A stretch of DNA of 64,000 bases from Ascarosepion bandense (taxonomy: Eukaryota; Mollusca; Cephalopoda; Sepiida; Sepiidae): positions 1,536,763-1,600,762 of the forward strand of contig JBBBDQ010001614.1 of the NCBI GenBank assembly GCA_037127315.1, written 5' to 3'. Position numbers and translations under genes: made by a program. Under the pieces are notes generated by a model, which saw only the letters and a list, made by a program, of their open reading frames with translations, ran no database searches and had not been told where the DNA came from. Below, one piece after another: positions 23,318 to 33,539 of the stretch. The first letter of the stretch is position 1. The number at the start of each line of letters is the position of its first letter.

Positions 23318-23640
23318 TGAAGTGATGCATTGTAATAATTTACATTGTTTCGACTGTTGTCCTCATCTTTATTGCCATATTCAGAACATTTTGACCATTT
23401 TATGCTCCGACCTTCTTCAGGTGATTGGAATTAGGAACTAAACCCTTTATTTTGTTCACTAGGGTAGATTGTTCTCATTCCATGAGTCATGCTAATTCCA
23501 GATGTCTTAGTTATCTCCCTTTAACTCAACTCTCTAAGTTATTTGTTCACCACTGCTGTAACCAGGTAGTGAACTCACAACTCTTTGGGTCAAGTCACTG
23601 GAACTAACCAATACTTTTATCTGCTGAATCATGTGTCCTT
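23318..23640 (-). mobile_element. Second interspersed family (SINE-like, family 2)
   Basis: Same repeat as 38228-38525 and 46150-46605. Landmarks are ACTGTTGTCCTCATC, CTTCTTCAGGTGATTGGAAT, TTAGTTATCTCCC, CTCACAACTCTTTGGGTCAA and ATCATGTGTCCTTGAGGAC. On the minus strand the head reads ACACATGATTCAGCAGATAA, weakly tRNA-like, so a SINE is plausible. An inverted piece of the same family follows at 23640-23770. Confidence 0.75.
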
Positions 23641-23770
23641 GAGGACTAAGACATCCAGAAGTGGCATTACTCATGGAATGAGAACAATATACCCCAGTGA
23701 TTGAAATAAAGTCTTCAGTTTGAAATTCCAATCACCTGAAGAAGGTCTGAACATACAGTAGCTGAAATGA
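23640..23770 (+). repeat. Inverted partial copy of family 2
   Basis: GGAATGAGAACAATATACCC, then AAATTCCAATCACCTGAAG and AAGGTCTGAAC. It is the reverse complement of about 23395-23490 and makes a foldback with the preceding copy. Confidence 0.75.
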
Positions 23771-23790
23771 AACAACGCATAATCATGTTG

Positions 23791-24092
23791 TGTGTTGTGG
23801 TACAGTGAATATTGGCTCAGAACGAGAAATTGGGGAGCCGAGTTCAAATTCCAGTTGAATTCATTGCATTCACTTATGCGCAGATACCCTTGGGAAAGGT
23901 ATTAATCCGTTTCTTCCTTCCAGTTATGGGTTAAATAACAGGACAGATTGGGTTCTATAGCCTTGGCTGGCAACCAGTCTACCACAGAAAGCAATGGCAA
24001 CCTACTGCGGGATAATCTTCTGCCTAGTCAGTCATGTCTCTTTTGAGACATGATCGCCCAAGCATGTTTCACGTATGGCACTTAACTGACTG
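23791..24092 (+). mobile_element. tRNA-derived SINE (family 1) with target-site duplication
   Basis: Full-length copy from TGTGTTGTGGTACAGTGAAT to TTAACTGACTG. Ten-base direct repeats AATCATGTTG flank it at 23781-23790 and 24093-24102, as expected after LINE-driven insertion. The A box is TGGTACAGTGA and the B-box region is GAGTTCAAATTCC. Confidence 0.95.
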
Positions 24093-24157
24093 AATCATGT
24101 TGTATACAGCCTTGTATTGTCATGAGAGAGAACACAATTTTTTTTCCTTTAATTCTC

Positions 24158-24275
24158 TGTGTAGATGAATGAGGATTGCATGGTGTAACAGGAGAAGGCG
24201 TGCTAAGAGTCACCAGGGATAGGGAAACGTGGAAGGGCATGATCACCTACATCCTGAAGAGACAGGGCACATAGA
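24158..24275 (+). pseudogene. RTE/BovB-type LINE 3' end fragment
   Basis: Encodes the C-terminal ATRDRE-W-MI-YI-like end (GTCACCAGGGATAGGGAAAC, then ATGATCACCTACATCCTGAA) followed by AGAAGAAGAAG. Only the extreme 3' coding end is present. Confidence 0.8.
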
Positions 24276-24322
24276 AGAAGAAGATATATGCCAACTGTTT
24301 ATAAGAAAATATAATGTGGATA

Positions 24323-24379
24323 TAAAGTGGGGGATCAAATCTATATTATAATCAATATATAAACTGATCTCTCATTTTA
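24323..24379. repeat. ~57 bp foldback element, copy 4
   Basis: AAAGTGGGGGATCAAATCTA opposite TATAAACTGATCTCTCATTT. It is diverged, and again sits between two LINE 3' fragments. Confidence 0.8.
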
Positions 24380-24424
24380 TGGCCATGCTAGTTTCTATAC
24401 ATTTATATTCTAGATTTATGGGCT

Positions 24425-24560
24425 TGAGGTAGTGGATGGCAGAGCGGGGTTTGGGTGATGTAACAGGAGAAGGCGTGCCCAGAGCCACCAGGGATAGGGA
24501 AACATGGAAAGCCATGATCGCCTACGTCCTGAAGGGACAAGGCACATAGAAGAAGATGGC
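24425..24560 (+). pseudogene. RTE/BovB-type LINE 3' end fragment
   Basis: GAGCCACCAGGGATAGGGAA, CATGATCGCCTACGTCCTGA and AGGGACAAGGCACATAGAAG. This is the same C-terminal end as at 24158 and 36690-36775. Confidence 0.82.
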
Positions 24561-24659
24561 TGTCATTGAAGTGCAAAAAAGAATGTTCTCAAAATTTAAT
24601 CTTAACTGTCATGTATGATTAGTAGTTAACTTAAAACGAGGCATTCATGATTAGTTACA

Positions 24660-24915
24660 GAAAATGAAAATACGTATGACTCCAACTAACTGAAGGTGAG
24701 AAAAGAGAATGGAGAAAAAAAAAAGAATAAAAGAAGCCAAGAGAAAATAACTTCTCAAAAAGGGAGAGGAGCATAAATTAAAAGAGGAAAGAGAAAAAGA
24801 GTGGAGTAAATAAAGAGAGTTAAATAAAGAAAAAGAGTAAAAAGCAAATTAAAGAATAGGAAGTTAGAGAAAACGAATGAGGAGGAAGAGGAAAAGGAAA
24901 AATAGAAAAAGATGA
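24660..24915 (+). repeat. Purine-rich low-complexity tract
   Basis: About 250 bp of A/G-dominated sequence with few pyrimidines. The antisense Phe/Leu/Ser-rich frame is a composition artefact. Confidence 0.75.
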
Positions 24916-25130
24916 TTGATTGGTTGGTTGTTTTGTTTTTATGGCATACAAACCTCAGTGGGTCATTTATTGCCAACTAAATTTTTATTTATTTATTGCT
25001 GGTAATACCTTTTTCTTTCAACAATTTATTGTTTTTATATAAGTTTTGTGACTAGTAATACTTTTTTTTTCGAGTATCAAGATTCATTGAGATTTGTTTT
25101 TAAGGGCAGGGTCCCCATCTCCTACCCTTG

Positions 25131-25280
25131 TTATTTAACCCATAACTGGAGGGAAGAGCCGGATTAATACCTTTCCCAAGGGTACCAGTGCTTAAGTGAA
25201 TGCAGGGTATTCAACTGGAATTCAAACTCTGCTCACCGATTTCTCTTTCCGAGCTGATATCCACTGCAGCACAATGCATA
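25131..25280 (-). mobile_element. tRNA-derived SINE (family 1), 5' half
   Basis: Minus-strand head and proximal body: CCATAACTGGAGGGAAGAG, CCTTTCCCAAGGGTACCAG, and the head TGATATCCACTGCAGCACAA. The 3' half is absent. On the minus strand it starts about 13 bp downstream of the 5S rRNA-like sequence. Confidence 0.9.
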
Positions 25281-25293
25281 TCTGTCACTAAAC

Positions 25294-25410
25294 GCTTACA
25301 GCACCTGGTATTCCCAAGCAGTCACCCATCTAGGTACTGACCAGGCTCAACATTGCTTAACTTCGTTGATCAAGTGAGAACTGGTGTATTCAATGTGATA
25401 TGGCCGTAAG
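25294..25410 (-). pseudogene. 5S ribosomal RNA-like sequence (probable pseudogene)
   Basis: The minus strand reads TTACGGCCATATCAC, then AACGAAGTTAAGCAATGTTG, GTACCTAGATGGGTGACTGC and TGGGAATACCAGGTGCTGTA. This is the complete layout of metazoan 5S rRNA in ~117 bases, including the internal control region (A box, intermediate element and C box). Compared with the usual animal 5S, the changes are largely C-to-T and G-to-A transitions, many at positions normally CpG, which suggests decay in methylated DNA. There is no T-run terminator immediately downstream (TTTAGTGACAGAT) and a SINE follows. It could be a dead dispersed 5S gene or the head of a 5S-derived SINE. Confidence 0.92.
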
Positions 25411-25424
25411 CCGAAGAAAGATGA

Positions 25425-25605
25425 CGAATGAGAATGAATAAATAAAAAGAAAAGACAAGGAGAAATGAAAAAGAGACAAAGAAAGTTGGGAACATAGAAA
25501 GATGAGGAGAGAGCAAGAATAAATAAGAGAATTAAAAGAGAAATGAGAGGAATAGAAGTTAAAAATAAAAGCTGGGATAAGGGAAAAAGATAAATGAGGA
25601 AGAAA
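25425..25605 (+). repeat. Purine-rich low-complexity tract
   Basis: A/G-dominated sequence (AAAAAGAAAAGACAAGGAG type). It holds no gene; the antisense frame is an artefact. Confidence 0.7.
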
Positions 25606-25607
25606 TA

Positions 25608-25698
25608 TACAGTACTGTGCATAAGTATTAGGACAAGAACGATTTTATCTTTTATGAGGCATCAAAATAATTGCGACAATTTACCAATCGCGCCTATT

Positions 25699-25756
<58 letters not shown>

Positions 25757-26484
25757 GTGAAAAAGAATTAGGACAAGAACTATTTTATCTTTATGAGGCA
25801 TATTGACAGAAAATAAACAATTTAATTAAAGTAATTTTATTTGATTTACTCAACAAATGCTTTAACAAGAAAAAAATAATTGTTACAAAATAAATTTAAT
25901 ATTTAGTATAATAGCTTTTTGCTTTGAAAAATAAAATAATTGCGACAATTTACCAATCGCATCTAGTATATATGTACATATATATATATATATATACATA
26001 TATATAAATATAGTACTGTGCATAAGTATTAGGACAAGAACTATTTTATCTTTTATGAGGCATATTGACAGAAAATAAACAATTTAATTAAAGTAATTTT
26101 ATTTGATTTACTCAACAAATGCTTTAACAAGAAAAAAATAATTGTTACAAAATAAATTTAATATTTAGTATAATAGCTTTTTGCTTTGAAAAATAAAATA
26201 ATTGCGACAATTTACCAATCGCATCTAGTATATATGAATATATATATATATATACATATATATATAGTACTGTGCATAAGTATTAGGACAAGAACTATTT
26301 TATCTTTTATGAGGCATATTGACAGAAAATAAACAATTTAATTAAAGTAATTTTATTTGATTTACTCAACAAATGCTTTAACAAGAAAAAAATAATTGTT
26401 ACAAAATAAATTTAATATTTAGTATAATAGCCTTTTGCTTTGAAAAATAAAATAATTGCGACAATTTACCAATCGCATCTAGTA

Positions 26485-26538
<54 letters not shown>

Positions 26539-26745
26539 GTACTGTGCATAAGTATTAGGACAAGAACTATTTTATCTTTATTAGGCATATTGACAGAAAA
26601 TAAACAATTTAATTAAAGTAATTTTATTTGATTTACTCGCAAGATAAAAAATATTTGTTACAAATCAAATAATCAAATCAATAATCAAATAATTGAGACA
26701 ATTTACCAATCGCACCAAATATACATATATATATATATATATAGT
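25608..26745 (+). mobile_element. Cluster of Tc1-type MITEs separated by (TA)n
   Basis: Five related units begin near 25608, 25750, 26011, 26265 and 26537. Most start AGTACTGTGCATAAGTATTA, then GGACAAGAACTATTTTATC. The later units continue into a Tc1 3'-end stretch (CTCAACAAATGCTTTAACAA). All end in a shared module GCGACAATTTACCAATCGC and a (TA)n run. No transposase frame is present. Tc1/mariner elements insert at TA, so the TA runs are natural targets, but the near-regular order also suggests amplification of a nested unit. Confidence 0.85.
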
Positions 26746-26768
26746 GTATCAAGGCAGCAAATAATTTT

Positions 26769-27022
26769 GTAAACATATACTGTTAAATATAAGAGACAAT
26801 GAATGTCCATTATGTTTAATCATGAACTATTCTAAACATCGTATTTTGGCTTTAATTTCAGTTGAAAATAAAAACAAAAATTCTCCAACAATTGGATAAA
26901 TTTTTATTGTGTTGGTTCTAAGCTTTCGGCTCATGCGAGTCATCTTCAGAGAGGTTATAAGGATGCTAACACAAAAACATCCACCATCAGCAACGATTTT
27001 ATCTTGTGTTGACATAAAACTC
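26769..27022. repeat. Left inverted terminal repeat of a Penelope-like element
   Basis: About 250 bp that returns in reverse complement at 27410-27651. Shared blocks include AATGAATGTCCATTATGTTT, CTAAGCTTTCGGCTCA and AGAGAGGTTATAAGGATG. The minus strand carries CTGAAGA (26949-26943), a stem and GAAA (26937-26934), discussed under findings. Confidence 0.85.
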
Positions 27023-27125
27023 CGCTAATAGTTACCAAAAATAACAAACGCATTTCGCAAATTTGCAATGTGGTTCTATGACGTCACACTGTGTGATAGC
27101 GTGAAATGACAACAGAACCATATAT

Positions 27126-27419
27126 TCAAATGCAATGTAATGTGTTATGACCAGATTTAAACATGATTTTATTAAGTGTGGGTCGTTTGGATTTAATGTA
27201 GATAGCCTCCAATACCTGAAGGATCTTTTTACTGTGTGTATGAGGAAGGATTATTGTATTGTTGACTAAAGTCTGTCTGATATTACCTACATGGTTATGT
27301 TTTTCTGAGAAATGTTGTTTAATTGCATTCTGATCAGAAAGATGACAGGTAAGTCTACAGGAGAGTGTGGTTGTAGTCAAACCAATATATGTAGTGGGTT
27401 TATAATATAAACAACACAA
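27126..27419 (-). pseudogene. Penelope-like element GIY-YIG endonuclease domain (partial)
   Basis: The 97-codon minus-strand frame contains PTTYIGLTTTTLSCRLTCH, then NAIKQHFSEKHNH and, near its C-terminus, LEAIYIKSKRPTLNK. This order (YIG, Arg-containing helix, His-rich stretch, then an 'EAIYI' helix and a conserved Asn) is that of the GIY-YIG endonuclease at the C-terminus of Penelope-like elements. The domain nicks DNA during retrotransposition in that family. The RT domain is missing, so this copy is an internally deleted remnant enclosed by inverted repeats at 26769-27022 and 27410-27651. Such pLTR arrangements are known for Penelope-like elements. The ATG at 27419 is simply the first Met; the true domain would extend upstream. 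Confidence 0.8.
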
Positions 27420-27650
27420 GATAAAATCATCGCTGATGGTGGATGTTTTTGTGTTACCATCCTTATAACCTCTCTGAAGATGGCTTATGTGAGCCGAAAG
27501 CTTAGAACCAACTTAATAAAAAATTATCTAAATGTTGGAGAATTTTTGTCTTTATATCAGAAATTAAAGCCAAAATATTATGTTTAGAACAGCTCATGAT
27601 TAAACATAATAGACATTCATTGTCTATTACATTTAACAGCAAATGTTTAG

Positions 27651-27651
<1 letters not shown>
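27410..27651. repeat. Right inverted terminal repeat of the Penelope-like element
   Basis: Reverse complement of 26769-27022 with moderate divergence. The plus strand holds CTGAAGA (27474-27480), GGCT...AGCC and GAAA (27496-27499). Confidence 0.85.
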
Positions 27652-27692
<41 letters not shown>

Positions 27693-27696
<4 letters not shown>

Positions 27697-27872
27697 ATGA
27701 AGGATATTGACAGAAAATAAACAATTTAATTAAAGTTATTTTATTTGATTTACTCAACAAATGCTTTAACAAGATAAACAATACTTGTTATAAAATAAAT
27801 TTAATATTTAGTATAATAGCCTTTTGTTTTGAAATAATAAAATAATTGCGACAATTTACAAATCTCACCTAG

Positions 27873-27900
<28 letters not shown>
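27693..27900 (+). mobile_element. Tc1-type MITE fragment
   Basis: Lacks the outer terminus but has ATATTGACAGAAAATAAACA, CTCAACAAATGCTTTAACAA and GCGACAATTTACAAATCTC followed by (TA)n. It belongs to the same family as 25608-26745. Confidence 0.8.
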
Positions 27901-27903
<3 letters not shown>

Positions 27904-27905
<2 letters not shown>

Positions 27906-28663
27906 ACGGTAGCATGCAAAAGTATTAGGACAAGGAGTATTTTATCTTTTATGAGATATATTGACAGAAAATAAACAATTTAATTAAAGTCATTTTATTT
28001 GATTTACTCAACAAATGCTTTAACAAGAAAAAAATACTTGTTACAAAATGAATTTAATATTTAGTATAATAGCCTTTTGCTTTGATCACAGCCTTCATTC
28101 TGTCAGGCATTGACATCACAAGCTTCTTCAATGTATTTAATAGTATCTCCTGTCAAGCAGCTTGTATTTGTTCCCAAAGTGTGTCTTGCAAAGTTACATT
28201 AGATTTATCAATATTTTTATCCAAAATATCCCATAGATGTTCAATAGGATTGAGATCAGGACTTTGTGGGGGACAATTCAAATTCCGAAGCCTTCCTTCC
28301 TCTCCCTTTTTATTTAAATAATTCTTACAAAGTTTTGGCTTTTCACTTTGTATTTGAATTTCAGTGTGGTTTTTGGGAAAATCACCCCTGTCCTAATATT
28401 TTTGCACACTAACAGTAGTGTGTAAAAGTGTTAGGACAGGGGTGATTTTAAACTTTATTTTGATGCCTTCTTTCCTCTTCCTTTTTAGTTGAATAATTCT
28501 CACAAAGGTTTGGCTTTTCACCCTGTTTTTGAATTTCAGTGAGGTTCTTAGGTTTTTTTTGTAGTGTGCAAAAGTATTAGGACAGGGGTGATTTTAAACT
28601 TTATTTCGATGCCTCATAAAAGATAAAAGAGTTCTTCCCCTAATACTTTTGCACAGTATTGTA
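27904..28663 (-). mobile_element. Tc1-like transposon with transposase C-terminal pseudogene
   Basis: Bounded by a decayed TAGCATGCAAAAGTATTAGG at the left and CCTAATACTTTTGCACAGTA at the right. The minus strand from about 28285 to 28054 encodes SPDLNPIEHLWDILDK, TLQDTLWEQIQAA, an in-frame stop, then SMPDRMKAVIKAKGYYTKY and a stop codon. The PDLNPIEHLWD motif is a hallmark of Tc1-family transposases, covering the last catalytic acidic residue region. The upstream two thirds of the gene are absent. Between 28380 and 28450 two inverted termini of a related variant (AGGACAGGGGTGATTTTA) meet, suggesting nested or deleted copies. Confidence 0.85.
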
Positions 28664-28955
28664 CATATACTAGGTGCGATTGGTAAATTGTCGCAATTTA
28701 TTTTGACGCCTCATAAAAGATAAAATAGTTCTTGTCCTAATACTTTTGCACAGTACTGTATATATACTAGGTGCGATTGGTAAATTGTCGCAATTATTTC
28801 GATGCCTCATAAAAGATAAAAGAGTTCTTGACCTAATACTTTTGCACAGTATTGTATATATACTAAGTGCGATTGGTAAATTGTCGCAATTATTTCGATG
28901 CCTCATAAAAGATAAAAGAGTTCTTGTCCTAATACTTTTGCACAGTAATGTATAT
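28664..28955 (-). repeat. Three tandem ~97 bp units of Tc1 terminus plus GCGACAATTTACC module
   Basis: Units begin at 28668, 28765 and 28861 with TACTAGGTGCGATTGGTAAA, then TTGTCGCAATT, CTCATAAAAGATAAAA and CCTAATACTTTTGCACAGTA. They are the inverse orientation of the MITEs at 25608-26745. Confidence 0.88.
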
Positions 28956-29660
28956 AAAGTGTAAAGAGAAGAAATGAAAGAGGAAGAAGAGCTAAAATGA
29001 AGATGGGATAAGGAAAGACAAGGAATGTTGAAGAATAAATAAAAAGGGAAGAAAAAGAGAAAGGAAAGGAGAGAAATATAGAGAAAGAGAGGTGGGACGA
29101 TGAAAGACAAAGAAGACGGAAGATTAAATATAAAGAAGAAATGAAAGAGGAGCAAGAAAAAGAAAGAAGGAAAGCAGAGAAAGAGAAAGAATGAATATAA
29201 AGGGAAGAGAGGAAATGAAAGATTGGATAAAAAAGACTCGTAATGGGAGGGAATAAATAAAAGGAAAAGACAAAGAGAAGTGAAAGAGGAGGAAGAGAAA
29301 AAGGGAGGGGGAAGAAGAATGAAGAAGGCGAAGAATAAAAAGAGATAAAAAGGCCAAAATGTAAGACGAGGAAGAGAGAAAAAGAAAGATGGGTTAAGTA
29401 AAGACGAGGAAGGAGAAATAATTTTTAAAAAAAAGTGACGACAAATAAATTAAAAAGGAGGAAGAGAGAAAAAGAAAGATGTGATAAAGAAAGAAGAGGA
29501 AGAGGGGCAAATAAACAAAACGAGAAGAAAAAGAGGCATGAAAAAAGAGGATGAGAAAAAAGAAAGATGGTGCAAAGAAAGATGAAGAAAAATAAAAAGA
29601 GAAGACAGATGATATGAAAGAGAATGCAAAAAACAAAAGATGAGGAAGAATAAAAAAAAA
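28955..29660 (+). repeat. ~700 bp purine-strand low-complexity tract
   Basis: The plus strand is overwhelmingly A and G (GAGGAAGAAG, AAAGAGAAAG types) with only scattered pyrimidines. Several long antisense frames rich in Phe, Ser and Leu result from this composition. No repeat period is obvious. Confidence 0.85.
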
Positions 29661-30750
29661 TGATAAGACAAAAAAAGTGAATGAGCTGATGGCAGAGGAC
29701 TGGAAATAATAATGACGATATAAATGTCAAAAATAGAGAAATGAGGAACAACCAAAAGGTGTCACTAGAAAGCCTCGATCCATATTTGCAGAATAACATC
29801 AACAATTGCAAAAGTAACAAGATCAGTAACGAAAGGTTAAAGTCCCAAGAGACAAAATCCGTTTATCGACACTGGAATGTCACTGAAGGAACAAATAAAA
29901 GACTCCTTTTTTTTTCTTGACCAGCAACAAAATCACTATTCCATTCTTTGTCACCTTTATTATCAAAGCCTTCATGCAAAAAATGTAATACAATTCCGTT
30001 CTTTCTTCCTGTCCACACTGAATCATCTTCTTTTTCGTTTTTTATTTCCCTCAATTGACGGTCTTTTTTCTTATATTTTTTTTTTTGTTATCCAACCAAA
30101 CTCTCTGGAGATTTATTTTCTTGTCACAACAAATAAAGTTAGTCTACTGGATGCAAATCTAGTTCTTGTTGATCTCTCCTGAGGCATCCATTACCAATGC
30201 TAAACACTTTGTTCAGAAGATGACACATGAGTTTGATTTGGAGTTCATAATACACTTGCTTTGTTTTGTCAATTTTTTTCTTCATTGTCTTCCTTTGTCC
30301 TTGGCTTATCATCTGTCATCCATTTACAGCTAATCAGTTGTTCATCACTTCCCAATGATTATGTCTATTTCCATCTGATGTTTGTTCTTATCTATTATTT
30401 TGTTTTATCAAGGAAATCTGTTAATTTTATTAACCAACAGGAATTCTCTCAATGAAGTCAATGAGCATTGACTCTCTGATTGTTTCTAAGATAACTTTTC
30501 TTATTGAGAATCAAATTTAAACAGAATCTCATAATAAAAAAAGAGCCACAATCTATTCTAACTAATACATCATTTATCTAATTAGGGTCAGTATACTTTG
30601 CCCTTTTTGGCATAGAACATGCTGTCAGTATCCCTGCCGTGGGGTAAGGTGCACCACAAAAGACATCACCTTCCAGGTGGATGCCAGCAGACACAATTAT
30701 AAACTTGACCAGTATTTTCCTTATAGGCTCATGTGTGAAACTGTAAATTT
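29660..30750. other. Unassigned AT-rich stretch
   Basis: I recognise no element or gene here. Short frames at 29877-30182 and 30261-30455 lack any domain or codon signal. The only GC-richer patch is around 30600-30690. Confidence 0.5.
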
Positions 30751-30754
30751 ACCT

Positions 30755-31745
30755 ATAAACTCAAGTATGACTTCAACCAATATTTACTCATAGACACTAG
30801 TATATAACCAACCAATGTTTACTTATAGCCTCAAGTATAAACCCAACAAATGTTTACTTATAGACCTAAGTACAAATTCAACCAATGTTTACTTATAGAC
30901 TCAATCATAAATTCAACCAATGTCTACCTATAGACTCAAATATCGACCCAAACAAATTTACTTATAGCCTCAAGTATAAACCCAACAAATGTTTACTTAT
31001 AGACCTAAGTACAAATTCAACCAAAGTTTGCTTATAGACTCGAGCATAAATTCAACCAATGTTTACCTATAGACTCAAATATCGACCCAAACAAATTTAC
31101 TTAAAGCCTCAAGGATAAACCCAACAAATGTTTACTTATAGACCTAAGTACAAATTCAACCAATGTTTGCTTATAGACTCAATCATAAATTCAACCAATG
31201 TTTACCTATCGACTCAAATATCGATCTAAACAATGTTTACTTATAGCCTCAAGTATAAACCGAACCAATGTTTAGCTATAGGCTAAAGTATAGACTCAAC
31301 TGATGTTTACTTATAGACTCAAGTATAGACTCAACCAATGTTTACTTATATAGCCTCAAGTATAAACCCAACTAATGTTTACCTATAGACTCAAATATAG
31401 ACTAAACCAATGTTAACCTATAGACTCAAGTATAGACTCAAACAATATTTACCTGTAGACTCAAGTATAGACTCAACAAATATTTACTTATAGACTCGAG
31501 CATAAATCCAACCACTGTTTACCTATAGACTCAAGTATCGACCTAAACAATGTTTACTCATAGCCTCAAGTATAAACCTAACCAATGTTTACCTATAGAC
31601 TCAAGTATAGACTCAACCAATGTTAACCTGTAGACTCTAGTATAGACCAAAACAATGTTTACTTACAGACTCAAATATAAATCCAACTAATGTTAACCTA
31701 TAGACTGAAGTATATACTCAACCAATTTTTACCTATAAACTTAAG
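30755..31745 (+). repeat. ~36 bp minisatellite, about 27 degenerate copies
   Basis: Unit pattern TATAGACTCAAGTATA followed by AACTCAACCAATGTTTACT. Copies differ by several substitutions, and blocks of 3-4 units (for example ATCGACCCAAACAAATTTAC) recur, which shows block duplication. Confidence 0.95.
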
Positions 31746-31999
31746 TACAATAAAAATGTAGAGACTGAATTATTTAATGAAGCATATTAGGTCATCCAGC
31801 AAAAATGTTTCTTGGGTTTTTGCTATACCTTGATTAAGATAAACTTAATAATTAAAAATAATTCCATAGTAACAATCCTTATAAACCCAGCCGACAATTA
31901 AGTACTGGGAATTATTAGTGGTTAAATGATGCCATTGTAGTGAGTTAGATAATGACTGAATCCTCATCATTTAGAAGACATATTTAAATTATGAGCCTT

Positions 32000-32031
<32 letters not shown>

Positions 32032-32660
32032 GAGATAGATAGATAGATATGAACAGATTGATGTAGTAAATCATATTGTTTGGGTATTAGACATAATTGT
32101 ACTAAATCTAAAAATATTTTTCATTTCCAACCACTCGAGTCAGATCTCTCTTTCTCTCTCTGGAAAATCAATAAATAGTCACTCTTTGGTCAGTATTCAA
32201 ACAATGTCTCTTGAGGCTAACTGACCAATTTCCATTTGAGGCCAACTCTGACATGGCTTAAATTTAAAATGAGCTCATCATCTCTGGAAGACATTCTCTT
32301 TATATTAAGTGCAGCTTAACCCCTTCTGCTTGATCTGGCATTTCAAGTGTAAAATTTGTTCGCCTCCTGCCCCACCAAACTGTTTTAATTTTTAATCCTT
32401 TGTTAAGAATATATGTTAATCTGACCTCTAACTGTAGATTAGAGATTAACTCACTTTTTGGGGAGTTTTACTTGAGTAAATGGCACCCAGTTTGAATGAG
32501 TCAGGCTATTTATAATTTCAAGTAACGGAAGAAAGAAGATTCTTTTTAATCTACTTTTACTTATTTTATTTACTGATTTGAAATACCATATACACTGGCA
32601 AACAAGGTGACTGGGCATATAAGATGACCCTCATATTTTCAAGTTAATATGTAGGTTTCA
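31745..32660. other. Unassigned stretch with a (GATA)n run
   Basis: A (GATA)n microsatellite lies at about 31999-32048. The remainder shows nothing I can classify. Confidence 0.5.
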
Positions 32661-32667
32661 GGCTATA

Positions 32668-33174
32668 TCTAAACTTATTTATAAATGAAACTTTGTCTGT
32701 GTGTGTGTGTGTGTCCATTACCTATAGACTCCAAAATGGCTGAAGTGATTTTCTTGAAAATTTACACAGTTGTACTATAAGCATCTGTGAGTGTTTTTAG
32801 CTAGGTTTTGTGTCGAGGTACCCTCAATAAATATTGAAAATAGATAATCGAAACAATCAGGTTATAGAAGGAGTGGCCTGATTTTAATCAAATTTGATGC
32901 ACTCATAGACAAAGACATAAGAAACGATATTCAGAAGTTTCAAGGTTGCAGTTCTTACAATAGTGCAGAAAATCGATAATATATATATATAAAAGGCAAG
33001 ATGTTTGTTTCTGTGTCTGTTTATCTGTCTGTATGTCCTTTATACAAATCCACAATTTTTATCCGATTCTCACCAAGCTTCACAAATATTCTTTAGACTG
33101 AGTCTGAGCTCCAGGACCATGGATTAGTTTTAAAGCTTTTATTACACCCAAGCAATGCTGGGCTATACTGCTAG
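32668..33174 (+). mobile_element. Helitron-like non-autonomous element, copy 2 (best termini)
   Basis: Inserted as A|TCTAAACTTATTTATAAATG ... GGGCTATACTGCTAG|T, fitting Helitron 5' TC and 3' CTRR termini at an AT target. A short stem (CCC.AGC/GCTGGG at 33147-33162, with a bulged A and an AAT loop) lies 8 bases before CTAG, also a Helitron feature. The interior has TG-rich sequence, GTCCATTACCTATAGACTCC and a (TA)n run. No Rep/helicase gene is present. Sequence from 33175 to 33536 carries a further internal segment and a second CTAG end. Confidence 0.68.
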
Positions 33175-33179
33175 TGTGT

Positions 33180-33536
33180 AATATTTTTTTTCAGCCCTTT
33201 TATTTTAATTTTTGCTTCAGGTTTGGCTCTAAGTAGGTATAATTGTAGTTCTTAGTCTCAGCCATGATACCATTTACTCAGAGGACTTATTTAGCCTTCA
33301 AAATTCAGTTAACGATGAAAAAAATACTTATTTGATATCGATACCAGGAAATTAAAATTTGACTTACATCCATTCATTTTTCTTTCAGTCTATGGTTTTG
33401 CTTTAACTGGAAACAACTATTGCTTTTTAGTCTTTCGTGGCAACAACCAACGAGTCTAAGCTCCAGGACCATGGATTAGTTTTAAAGCTTTCATTACACC
33501 CAAGCAACACCGGACTATACTGCTAGTTTGCCATAT
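33180..33536 (+). mobile_element. Helitron-like internal segment with second 3' end
   Basis: CAGCCCTTTTATTTTAATTT through GGTTTTGCTTTAACTGGAAA to a second 3' terminus ACACCGGACTATACTGCTAG. The same segment appears inverted at 54793-55130. There it is continuous with the 5' part, so the longer form may be the original element. Confidence 0.65.
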
Positions 33537-33539
33537 AAG

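Noticed and set aside
28670..29820. Phe/Leu/Ser-rich minus-strand frames resembling membrane proteins
   Set aside because: Produced by purine-only plus-strand sequence and Tc1 tandem units. Hydrophobicity here is a composition effect.
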